A stretch of DNA of 39,658 nt from assembly GCA_012744445.1 (NCBI GenBank), contig JAAYBZ010000036.1, positions 1 through 39,658 on the forward strand. Reading direction: 5' to 3'. Source of the DNA: Myxococcales bacterium. GTDB lineage: Bacteria; Myxococcota_A; Polyangia; Polyangiales; Houyiibacteriaceae. A program made the translations under genes and the position numbers. The notes under the pieces are model-generated. The model saw only the letters and a list, made by a program, of their open reading frames with translations. It was not told the origin of the DNA and searched no databases. Numbering within the stretch: position 1 is the first letter of the stretch; every line of letters begins with the position of its first letter. Positions 30,101-36,920 of the stretch are shown one piece after another.

Positions 30101-30780
30101 CCGCCACGCTCACGCGCATCGACGAGCTCACCAAGCTCGTCCAGCGCATGGGCCCGGTGAACCTCACGGCCATCGAGGAGTTCGAGGCGGAGAACACGCG
30201 CCTCGAGGAGATCGAGCGCCAGAAGAAGGACCTCCTCGACTCGCTCGCGCACCTCGAGAAGGCCATCCGCCAGATGAACCGCGAGAGCCGAGAGCTCTTC
30301 AAGGAGGCGTTCATCGGCATCAACGAGCGCTTCAAGCGCGTCTTCCCGACGCTCTTCCGCGGCGGCAAGGCCGAGCTCAAGCTCACCGACCCGAACGACC
30401 TCCTCACCACGGGCGTCGACATCGAGGCGCAACCGCCCGGCAAGCGCCTCGGCTCGCTCGAGCTCATGAGCGGCGGTGAGAAGGCGCTCACGGCGGTGGC
30501 GTTCATCTTCGCCATCTTCCAGTACAAGCCGAGCCCGTTCTGCATCCTCGACGAGGTGGACGCCCCGCTCGACGAGGCCAACGTGGCGCGCTTCGCCGAG
30601 GCGATCAGCCAGATGACGGATCACAGCCAGTTCATCGTGATCACGCACTCGAAGCGCACGATGGAGTACGCCGACGTGCTCTACGGCGTGACCATGGAGC
30701 GCCCTGGCGTCTCGAGCCTCATCGCGGTCGAGCTCCGCGGCGATCGTCGCCCGGTCCCCGAGCGCGTCGCGGCGGCCTGA
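27181..30780 (+). CDS. smc: Chromosome segregation protein SMC
   Basis: A 1199-aa ATPase that forms the core of the bacterial condensin with ScpA and ScpB. The N-terminal head has Walker A GPNGCGKS at 31-38. Two long coiled-coil arms rich in Glu, Arg, Ala and Leu flank a hinge (about residues 510-660, including GVLGLLADRIECP). The C-terminal head has the signature LMSGGEKALTA and Walker B FCILDEVDAPLDEANV. GTG at 27181 is chosen because it gives the family start (V/M)KIKRLEIVGFKSF; an in-frame GTG lies 15 nt upstream. No scpA or scpB is nearby. A large inverted repeat follows the stop. Confidence 0.96.
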   Translation: MKIKRLEIVGFKSFVNRTVVDFDHNITAIVGPNGCGKSNVVDAIKWVMGEQSAKMLRGGSMTDVIFNGSESMGPAQSAEVSLTFDNTDGLTPPEYAQYAEITVTRRLHRDGRSDYIINKQPVRLMDVTNLFLGTGVGRRAYSTIEQGRIGFIVSSKPEDRRHMIEEAAGITKFKVRKKTAERKMEQTRENLQRLSDLASGLERNVASLKRQAQKAERYLEYMKELESLELYVAAFRYLELFTEQKHLLRAAEHTAATLEGKRFGLVHLEAESEAERASIEALSREVERAQALAYEMNNQVRVLEGRIEAAESRRRALDEREGMAARELEELAAQRERLAAERDRLLESLDELALAEDSTQGLVDAEADAAEELKIAATEAERRLHALRERASEIRMRIARADSALKGTLRRREESAGRKERLAMERAELEARVADAEQEREELAARLEGLRGGKEDTAERRAAVEAELKGLRDELEAAVRTVDGLRDEVSQKRSRLRSLQEIEARFEGVGAGVRALMTRFGESPAARAERGVLGLLADRIECPTELTRALAGALGPRLENVVVRDAEASLEAVRFLREGSRGRATVVPLTARVSQTASSVPEGEGVRGRLADLLRTDDETRAVLEALAGHFVVVDSLEVATSLRARHPDVGFVTLEGDVVESTGALTGGAGDDGHAHMVKVKREIRELTDAVAELGARFDAAEARRNELRTRIAGLEAELDAARAAAQDTAVAVVAVEKDLRAVEDELARARKRLEDVELESRELDEGLGMVDDEESEARADLEDAREEELSLEAEIEAAEQDYEEKRERVEEQASRLTEVRVRAAQARQRAESERMALDRLEHAALELDHRERRLRGDVENSDIERVRIAGEIFRARDDLDNAVEVAMRAKRAAEELRAKFEEARAGIGTNDAEIKELRASIERLTNEHNTQKLRLREIEMNLEHLVGGVQEKYGKDIRKHLVDFHARELPDAATLTRIDELTKLVQRMGPVNLTAIEEFEAENTRLEEIERQKKDLLDSLAHLEKAIRQMNRESRELFKEAFIGINERFKRVFPTLFRGGKAELKLTDPNDLLTTGVDIEAQPPGKRLGSLELMSGGEKALTAVAFIFAIFQYKPSPFCILDEVDAPLDEANVARFAEAISQMTDHSQFIVITHSKRTMEYADVLYGVTMERPGVSSLIAVELRGDRRPVPERVAAA

Positions 30781-30785
30781 TCTCC

Positions 30786-30813
30786 GCGCGCGCCCCCTCG
30801 CCGGGGCGCGCGC
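30786..30813. terminator. Bidirectional GC-rich hairpin between smc and DUF2490 gene
   Basis: A perfect 11-bp inverted repeat GCGCGCGCCCC/GGGGCGCGCGC with a 6-nt loop fills the gap between two convergent stop codons (30778-30780 and 30814-30816). There is no T tract on either side, so it may act with Rho or by stalling polymerase. Its position and symmetry fit a shared terminator. Confidence 0.6.
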
Positions 30814-31611
30814 TCAGTGGGGCCGCACGAGGGAGACCACCGCGCTCAGGAGCGCGATGTGGTTGATCATGTGCGGGTCGTTCGTGCGCTTGATGATCTG
30901 GCTCATGTAGCCGAGCTCGATGCGATCGAGCCCTTCGGAGAGCGTGATCCCGAGCCCCGCGAAGGTGCGCTGCTGATCGAAGCCGGGCGTCGTGGGATAC
31001 GCCGTCTCGTTGAAGTGGAACCAGCTCTCCGAGGTGACCACGAAGAACCAAGGCGCCTCCCGGGTGAACTTCACGGCGAGCCGCTCGTAGAGCCGGAGGC
31101 GATGCGCCCAGGGGCTGAGCCCTCCGTCACGCTCGGGGCTGCCGGGACCCGAGGAACGCACCCGGTGCTCCATGCGGATGCGCGTGCCGAGTTCCACGAG
31201 GTCGCCGAAGCGGTCGTTCAAGGTCCACTGCGTGAAGATGCGGTGTTCGATGAAGTTCCGCGCGTCTCGCTGGTCCGGATCGTCGAAGAGGCCCGGGTGG
31301 AAGAGGTAGCCCACCCAGGCGGCCATCTTGGGATGGAACTGATAGCCGACGATCGGGCGGAGGAGGACGAGCGTGTTCGGGCTCTCCACCGCCACGCTCG
31401 TATCGCCCGGCGTCGGGTAGTAGAGCGGCGAATTCACCCGACGCACCCACATGTCCATCTCGAAGCGGAGCCCCTTCGCGACGCCGTCGAGGTTTCCGCG
31501 GAGGACGGTCTGCGCCCACATCCCGAAGTCCGGCTCCGTCTCCGCGCGCACGGCGCTCGGAACGGCGATGGCAACGAGGAGGAAGAGGATCCCGAGCCGA
31601 AGGTTTCGCAT
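30814..31611 (-). CDS. DUF2490 domain protein, exported
   Basis: A 265-aa protein with a signal peptide (ends near SAVRAE) and a mature part of many amphipathic strands, as in outer-membrane beta-barrels. DUF2490 features are FGMWAQTVLRGNL at the start, VGYQFHPKMAAWVGYLF, and FIEHRIFTQWTLNDRFGDL followed by a tyrosine/arginine-rich strand. The function of the family is unknown. It is the last gene of a six-gene minus-strand run starting at thrC, 38 bp after pcm. Confidence 0.82.
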   Translation of the reverse strand: MRNLRLGILFLLVAIAVPSAVRAETEPDFGMWAQTVLRGNLDGVAKGLRFEMDMWVRRVNSPLYYPTPGDTSVAVESPNTLVLLRPIVGYQFHPKMAAWVGYLFHPGLFDDPDQRDARNFIEHRIFTQWTLNDRFGDLVELGTRIRMEHRVRSSGPGSPERDGGLSPWAHRLRLYERLAVKFTREAPWFFVVTSESWFHFNETAYPTTPGFDQQRTFAGLGITLSEGLDRIELGYMSQIIKRTNDPHMINHIALLSAVVSLVRPH

Positions 31612-31649
31612 CCCGGGCCTATACCAAACATGGCGAGAATGTCCGGCGC

Positions 31650-32294
31650 TCAGCGCCGCTGCTCGGGCCCCGTGGCGTGGACCATCGGCACGAAGCGCAC
31701 GGCGAGGCTGCTCTCTTCGCGCAGGCCCCCAGGGAGCTTCCGGAGCACGCGAAGGTCTTGGTCGCCGCGGCCGACGGGGATCACCATGCGCCCACCCACG
31801 GCGAGCTGTTCGACGAGGCGCGGCGGCACGACGTCGGGCGCTGCCGTCACCACGATGGCGTCGAAGGGCGCCGCCTCCGGCCAGCCCGCATGGCCGTCGC
31901 CAAGGCGGAGGTGGACGTTCTCGAGGCCGAGGTCTTCGAAGAGCGCGCGCGTGCGGTGGTAGAGCGCCGGCACCACCTCGATGGAGTAGACCTCGGCGCC
32001 CATCTCGGCGAGGACGGCGGCCTGGTAGCCCGAGCCCGTCCCGATCTCGAGCACGTGGTCGCCCGGCTCGATCGCCGCGGCCTCGGTCATGTACGCGACG
32101 ATGTACGGCTGGCTCATGGTCTGCCCCCAGCCGATCGAGATGGGCGCGTCGGTGTAGGCGGCCGCCTGCACGCCCTCGGGCGCGAAGCGATGGCGCGGCA
32201 CACGCCGCATCGCCTCGAGCACGCGCGGGTCGCGCACGCCGCGCGCCTCGATCTGCGTCCTCACCATGTGCTCGCGCTGCGCCTCGAAGTCCAT
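31650..32294 (-). CDS. pcm: Protein-L-isoaspartate O-methyltransferase
   Basis: A 214-aa SAM-dependent enzyme that methylates isoaspartyl residues to start repair of aged proteins. The PCMT active-site segment IGWGQTMSQPYIVAYM begins at residue 54, and the SAM loop LEIGTGSGYQAAVLAEMG at 82. IVVTAAPDVVP and GGRMVIPVG follow in the standard order. It lies 58 bp after mltG on the same strand. Confidence 0.95.
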   Translation of the reverse strand: MDFEAQREHMVRTQIEARGVRDPRVLEAMRRVPRHRFAPEGVQAAAYTDAPISIGWGQTMSQPYIVAYMTEAAAIEPGDHVLEIGTGSGYQAAVLAEMGAEVYSIEVVPALYHRTRALFEDLGLENVHLRLGDGHAGWPEAAPFDAIVVTAAPDVVPPRLVEQLAVGGRMVIPVGRGDQDLRVLRKLPGGLREESSLAVRFVPMVHATGPEQRR

Positions 32295-32352
32295 CGTCCT
32301 CCCCCTCGTCCGATCATGGTACCCGGGCGCGCGAGCGGAGGCGCATCTCGGC

Positions 32353-33492
32353 TCATTTCCCGCGGATGTAGCGGTCGATGGCCTTCTCGTGCGTCTTCAG
32401 ATCGGCGCTGAAGAAGTGGCGCCCTCGCCCCTTGGCGACGAAGAAGAGGTAGTCGTGCTCCTCCGGATCGAGGACGGCTTCGATGCTCCCGAGGCCCGGG
32501 TTGGAGATGGGGCCGGGTGGGAGCCCCGAGTGGCGGTAGGTGTTGTAGAGGTTCTCGCGATCCTCGAGCATGGCGCGCGTGATGCGGCCGTCGTAGTCAC
32601 GACACGAAGGCGCCCGCTCGCGCTCCGCGATGCAGCCGTACGTCACGGTGGGATCGGCCTGGAGGCGTCGAGGCGGCCGGAACGTCTCCGAGCGGAGCCG
32701 GTTCCAGAACACGCCCGCGATGCGCGGGCGCTCGTCGCGCACGGCGGCCTCCTTCTCCACGATGGAGGCGAGCGTCAACACGTCGTGTGCGCTCATCCCG
32801 TCGTCGCGCGCGTACCTCGCGAGCGTGTCGGCGTGGCGCTCGAAGAGCGGCTTGGTCTTGAGGTGGAAGGTCCGCACCATTCGGCGCACCACCGTCCGCG
32901 GATCGCTGTGGCTCCGGAAGCGATAGGTGTCGGGGAAGAGGTAGCCCTCGGCGCTCTCGGCTTCGACGCCGAGCTCCGATAGCAGCGCGCGATCGCGCGT
33001 CGCCTCGAGGAAGAGGTCTTGATCGCACGCGCCGGCGTCGGCGAGACGTTTTCCGATCTCGAAGCGGTTCCATCCCTCGGGAATGGTCACCCGGACCTCG
33101 AACTCGCCGAATCCCTCGAGCACGCGGACGGCGAGCGCGGCGGGGTTGAGGTCGTTGGGAAGGAGGAGTTCCGGCTCCCGCGGCCGCGCCTCGGGCGCGA
33201 TGAAGCGCAGGTACATGGCGAAGAGTCGCGGATGGTCGAGCACGCCCGCCTCGTGGAGGCGCGTCGCGACGGCCTCGGGCCCCTCGGCGCCCACGAGCGA
33301 GACGCGGACGTGCGCGCCGTCGCCCGGGCGCTCCACGTGGGGATAGACGGCGAGGAGGGCGAAGACGGCCGCGAGGGGCAAGAGCGCGACGACGAGGACC
33401 AGCGTCCTCAGCGTCTTTCGCGCCCGCGCCTCCGCCGCCTGCGGCTCGGGCCCTCTTCGGGCGCCGGTAGCTCGTTTGGATCGCCTTCCCAC
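32353..33492 (-). CDS. mltG: Endolytic murein transglycosylase MltG
   Basis: A 379-aa inner-membrane lytic transglycosylase that cuts nascent glycan strands and sets their length. A basic cytoplasmic tail and one membrane helix (about 28-50) precede a LysM-like region. AEGYLFPDTY is at 181-190. The active-site region SIVEKEAAV contains E246 and E248, followed by RLQADPTVTYG. The start is GTG at 33492 with GGAAGG close upstream. This makes the first 85 bp overlap ruvX in a different frame. No good later start exists before the membrane helix. Confidence 0.94.
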   Translation of the reverse strand: MGRRSKRATGARRGPEPQAAEARARKTLRTLVLVVALLPLAAVFALLAVYPHVERPGDGAHVRVSLVGAEGPEAVATRLHEAGVLDHPRLFAMYLRFIAPEARPREPELLLPNDLNPAALAVRVLEGFGEFEVRVTIPEGWNRFEIGKRLADAGACDQDLFLEATRDRALLSELGVEAESAEGYLFPDTYRFRSHSDPRTVVRRMVRTFHLKTKPLFERHADTLARYARDDGMSAHDVLTLASIVEKEAAVRDERPRIAGVFWNRLRSETFRPPRRLQADPTVTYGCIAERERAPSCRDYDGRITRAMLEDRENLYNTYRHSGLPPGPISNPGLGSIEAVLDPEEHDYLFFVAKGRGRHFFSADLKTHEKAIDRYIRGK

Positions 33493-33911
33493 GTCACCTT
33501 CCGGGTGGAAGCCAGGTACGTCTCGAGGATAAGCGCCGCGGCGCGCTCGTCGAGCTTTCCGCGCTGCGCGCGCTCGTCCAAGCCCATCTCGCGCATGTGC
33601 CGCGAGGCGGCCGCCGAGGAGAGCCGCTCGTCGACGAAGACCACGGGCCGGCCGCTCCTCGCCTCGAGGAGCGCGCCGAAGGCCCGGGCCTTGCGCGCCG
33701 AGACACCTTCCTCGCCGGAGAGCGAGAGCGGGAGCCCGACCACGAATTCGTCGACCTCGACGTCGGCCAGCGCCGAGAGGACGGCGGCGACGCCCTCTTC
33801 GTCGGTCTTCCCGCGCGGCACGCTCATGAAGGGGAAGGCGATTGAGCGCGCCTCGTCGCTCTTGGCGAGCCCGATGCGCACCGTGCCGTAATCGACCCCG
33901 ACGGCGACCAT
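33408..33911 (-). CDS. ruvX: Putative Holliday junction resolvase RuvX (YqgF)
   Basis: A 167-aa RNase H-fold nuclease thought to process Holliday junctions or pre-16S rRNA. The acidic residues D7 (GVDYGTVRIGLA), E95 (VFVDERLSS) and D121 (KLDERAAALIL) fit the active site. The last 25 residues are an added basic tail dominated by Arg, and this tail is what overlaps mltG. The gene begins one base after the ABC1 kinase stop. Confidence 0.93.
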   Translation of the reverse strand: MVAVGVDYGTVRIGLAKSDEARSIAFPFMSVPRGKTDEEGVAAVLSALADVEVDEFVVGLPLSLSGEEGVSARKARAFGALLEARSGRPVVFVDERLSSAAASRHMREMGLDERAQRGKLDERAAALILETYLASTRKVTWEGDPNELPAPEEGPSRRRRRRGRERR

Positions 33912-33912
33912 C

Positions 33913-35310
33913 TCAGGGCGTCTCCGAGCTCTGGGCGAGGCTCTGCGAGAGCAGCGGGAGGATGTACGGGAAGCCCACCTGCGCCATGTCGAGGTGAGGG
34001 TCGAGCCGGGCCACGAGCCAGAACGAGAGAACGGCGGCGCGTTCCACGTAGAACCACTCGTCGGGGTAGTGCACCGAACGCATGAGCGCGCGGAGCTCCT
34101 TCCGCTCGAGCTCGGGGTCGGCGAGGCTCTCGAGCTCCTTCTCGCTCGCCTGCATGAGCGCGCCCGGCGTGCGCGCCTCGAGCTTGAGGAGCTTCTGGAA
34201 GTAGACCTTCACGGTGCGCTCGAGGAGCTCGCGATCGCCGTCGACGGCGACGAAGCCGATGCGCTCGATCCCCCGCATCACGAGCGCGTCGTTCTGCTCG
34301 AAGAAACCGCGGAGCACGTCGACCATGCCGAAGATCATCGACTCGCGCGCCTCGGTCACGGCGCCGAAGTCGAGGATCACGAGGCGGTAGCGCCCTTCGC
34401 CGAGCGGCTCGACGAGGAAGTTCCCCGGGTGCGGATCGGCGTGGAAGAAGCGGTGCACGAAGAGCATCTCGTAGAAGACCTGCGAGAGCCGCGTGGCCAC
34501 CGCGCTCGGCGAGATCCCCGCGCGCGCCATCGCGTCGAGATCGGTGATCTTGAACCCCTCCATGAAGGTCATGGTGAGGACGTCGCGCGTCGTGAGCTCG
34601 TCGATCGGCGCGGGGCAGACCACGTCGGCCTGGCCGGCGAAATTGGCCGCCATCCGCCGCATGCACGCGGCCTCGTGGAGGTAGTCGGTCTCGCGCCGGA
34701 GGAGATCGACGAGCGAGTGGTGCACCGACTCGATGTTCCCGATCGGCACGAAGAATCGGTAGACCCTCACCGCGAGCCGGATGACGCGCATGTCCACCCG
34801 GATCACGTCGCGGATGCCCGGGTAGAGCACCTTGACCGCGAGCTTCTGGCCCGAGGCGTCGCGGCCGACGTGGACCTGACCGAGCGAGGCCGAGGCGAGC
34901 GGCGTGGGATCGACCTCGGCGAGCGCGGTCCCGTACTTCTCGCCGAGCTCCTCGCGGAGCGCCTTCTCGATGCCCGAGAAGGGCTGCGGCGGGACGGCGT
35001 CCTGGAGCTGCTCGAGCTCCTTCCCGTAGACCACGGGGAGGAAGCCGCCCATCATCGAGAGCACCTGCCCGAGCTTGATGTAGACGCCGCGGAGGCGGAG
35101 CATCCCGCGGAGGAGGCGCTTTGCGTTTCGCTCGTGGAGACGCACCTCGTAGCGCTCGAGCCACGCCGGCATCGTCGGCTCCTCGCGTCCGGTCTCCGGG
35201 TTCTTCACCCAGCGCCGGAGCGGCTTCCGCAGGCCCAGGAAGACGAGGTAATCGGCGAGGATCACCCCGAAGACGAGGAGCGCGCGGACGAGCCGGACGA
35301 GGAGCTCCAC
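33913..35310 (-). CDS. ABC1/AarF/UbiB-family atypical kinase
   Basis: A 465-aa membrane-associated kinase-like protein of the UbiB/ABC1 group, linked in other bacteria to isoprenoid quinone synthesis or lipid trafficking. The family KxGQ motif is at 79-82 (YIKLGQVLS). The Ala-rich loop ASASLGQVH follows, then the Lys strand AVKVLYPGI, the catalytic HADPHPGNF and the metal motif LDFGAV. Hydrophobic N- and C-terminal segments suggest membrane attachment. It is 9 bp after thrC and 1 bp before ruvX in the same operon. Its substrate is not known. Confidence 0.92.
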   Translation of the reverse strand: MELLVRLVRALLVFGVILADYLVFLGLRKPLRRWVKNPETGREEPTMPAWLERYEVRLHERNAKRLLRGMLRLRGVYIKLGQVLSMMGGFLPVVYGKELEQLQDAVPPQPFSGIEKALREELGEKYGTALAEVDPTPLASASLGQVHVGRDASGQKLAVKVLYPGIRDVIRVDMRVIRLAVRVYRFFVPIGNIESVHHSLVDLLRRETDYLHEAACMRRMAANFAGQADVVCPAPIDELTTRDVLTMTFMEGFKITDLDAMARAGISPSAVATRLSQVFYEMLFVHRFFHADPHPGNFLVEPLGEGRYRLVILDFGAVTEARESMIFGMVDVLRGFFEQNDALVMRGIERIGFVAVDGDRELLERTVKVYFQKLLKLEARTPGALMQASEKELESLADPELERKELRALMRSVHYPDEWFYVERAAVLSFWLVARLDPHLDMAQVGFPYILPLLSQSLAQSSETP

Positions 35311-35319
35311 GGCCCCTCC

Positions 35320-36636
35320 TCAGCCGAGCACGGCGCGTCTCACGGCGTCGTAGTCGTTGGGCACGTCGATGGGGACGTTCGCGTTCTGGCTGACCACGCC
35401 GGGGATGCGGCTCTCGTGGTAGCGGATCTTGAACTGCGTGAACTTGAGGCCGCTCGCCGTGGAGATGACCACCACGCGGTCGGTCTTCTTGATCTCGCCG
35501 CGCGCGACGAGCTTCTCGAGGGCCGCGAGGGCCACGCCCGTGTGCGGGCAGGTGAAGGCGCCTGCGCGATCGGCCGCGGCCGCCGCCTCGGCGAGCTCGG
35601 CCTCCGTGGCCTGCTCGACGACGCCGTCGTACTTCCTCAGCGCGCGGATGGCGCGGTGCACGCTCACCGGGTTGCCGATGCGGATGGCCGAAGCCTCTGT
35701 CTCACCCGCCGTGATGGGCGCGAAGGTGTCCCAGCCCGCCTTGTACGCGCGGTAGAGCGGGTTCGCGCGCTCGGCCTGCGCGAGGCAGATGCGGGGCTTC
35801 TTGTTGATGAGCCCGAGTTCGAGCATCATGTCGAAGCCCGCGCCGAGCGCCGCCACGTTGCCAAGGTTGCCGCCGGGGATGATGACCCAGTCGGGGACCT
35901 GCCAGTCGAACTGCTGCACGATCTCGATGGCGACCGTCTTCTGACCCTCGAGCCGGAGCGAGTTCATCGAGTTGGCGAGGTAGATGCCCTCCTCCTTGGC
36001 GAGCTTCTTCACGAGCGCCATGCAGCCGTCGAAGTCGGTGTCGAGCGCGAGCACCTTGGCGCCGTTGGCGAGCGGCTGGACGAGCTGGGCCGTGGTGATC
36101 TTGCCCTTGGGCAGGAGCACCACCGCGGGGATGCCCGCCGTCGCGCAATACGCCGCGAGCGCGGCCGAGGTGTCGCCGGTCGAGGCGCAGGCGATGGCGC
36201 GGATGTCCTTTCCGTCGGCGATCATCTGCTTCACGACGCTCACGAGGACCGTCATGCCGAGGTCCTTGAACGAGCCGGTGTGGCTGTTGCCGCAGTTCTT
36301 GATCCAGAGGTCTTCCACCCCGATCGACTTGCCGTAGCGCTCGGCCCAGAAGAGGTTGGTGCCGCCCTCGGCCGTGGAGACGATGTTCTCGTCACGGACG
36401 TGCGGAGCGACCCACTCCTTCTTGCCCCAGATGCCGCTGCCGTACGGCCAGACGCGGCTCATCCAGCGCTCGTCGAACGTCTTGATCCACGCCGCGGCGC
36501 TCTTGTCCTTGAGTGCCTCGAGGTCGTGGCTCACTTGGAGGAGGCCCGAGCACGTGGGGCACTCGTAGATGACTTCGTCGAGGGGCCACTCACCGGGGCA
36601 ACCCTCGACGCAACGGAAGACCGCGCGATACGCCAT
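35320..36636 (-). CDS. thrC: Threonine synthase
   Basis: A 438-aa PLP enzyme converting O-phosphohomoserine to threonine. The N-terminus has a small zinc-ribbon-like set C9/C13 and C26/C29, common in this class. The PLP lysine is K124 in [27 protein letters not shown] and the glycine loop [14 protein letters not shown] bind PLP phosphate. It is first in a six-gene minus-strand run. A perfect TATAAT 8 nt before its ATG suggests a leaderless message. Confidence 0.96.
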   Translation of the reverse strand: MAYRAVFRCVEGCPGEWPLDEVIYECPTCSGLLQVSHDLEALKDKSAAAWIKTFDERWMSRVWPYGSGIWGKKEWVAPHVRDENIVSTAEGGTNLFWAERYGKSIGVEDLWIKNCGNSHTGSFKDLGMTVLVSVVKQMIADGKDIRAIACASTGDTSAALAAYCATAGIPAVVLLPKGKITTAQLVQPLANGAKVLALDTDFDGCMALVKKLAKEEGIYLANSMNSLRLEGQKTVAIEIVQQFDWQVPDWVIIPGGNLGNVAALGAGFDMMLELGLINKKPRICLAQAERANPLYRAYKAGWDTFAPITAGETEASAIRIGNPVSVHRAIRALRKYDGVVEQATEAELAEAAAAADRAGAFTCPHTGVALAALEKLVARGEIKKTDRVVVISTASGLKFTQFKIRYHESRIPGVVSQNANVPIDVPNDYDAVRRAVLG

Positions 36637-36644
36637 GGGCGCCG

Positions 36645-36650
36645 ATTATA
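36645..36650 (-). promoter_or_regulatory. Perfect -10 element (TATAAT) for thrC
   Basis: On the minus strand TATAAT ends 8 nt before the thrC ATG (start at 36636). The expected transcription start is then within about two bases of the start codon, which would give a leaderless mRNA. The -35 region is poor. TATAAT is rare in sequence this rich in GC, which supports a real signal. Confidence 0.45.
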
Positions 36651-36855
36651 GGCCCTGGGGCTATCCGATCCACCGCTTCCGCACACGGCGAAATGCGAAG
36701 GAAGTGGCCGACACCCGCCGGCGTCGTCTTCGCCCCCACGTCGGGCTTGCCATCACGCGTGGCCTCCCGTGCCCCCCGACACCGGGGAGGAGCACCCACC
36801 TCGTCTGTGCCATGGGCGACCCAGGTGCACGCGGGCGCGCCCACGCGGAGGCCGC

Positions 36856-36884
36856 TTGCGCGCAATCTTTCACATACGAACAAT
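36856..36884 (+). promoter_or_regulatory. Candidate promoter for the RCC1-like lipoprotein gene
   Basis: TTGCGC (36856-36861) and AACAAT (36879-36884) are 17 bp apart in an AT-richer patch. The expected transcription start is near 36891, 30 nt before ATG at 36921. This supports translation beginning at 36921, ahead of the in-frame TGA. Confidence 0.45.
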
Positions 36885-36920
36885 GCCGCCGACCCGACCT
36901 GCTCTCCCCCCTGGAGGACC

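Noticed and set aside
27058..30648. A 1196-codon minus-strand open frame opposite smc
   Set aside because: Its product is repetitive in Leu, Glu, Ala and Val with no domain, and it mirrors the smc codons. In DNA this rich in GC the antisense frame stays open because stop codons are AT-rich.
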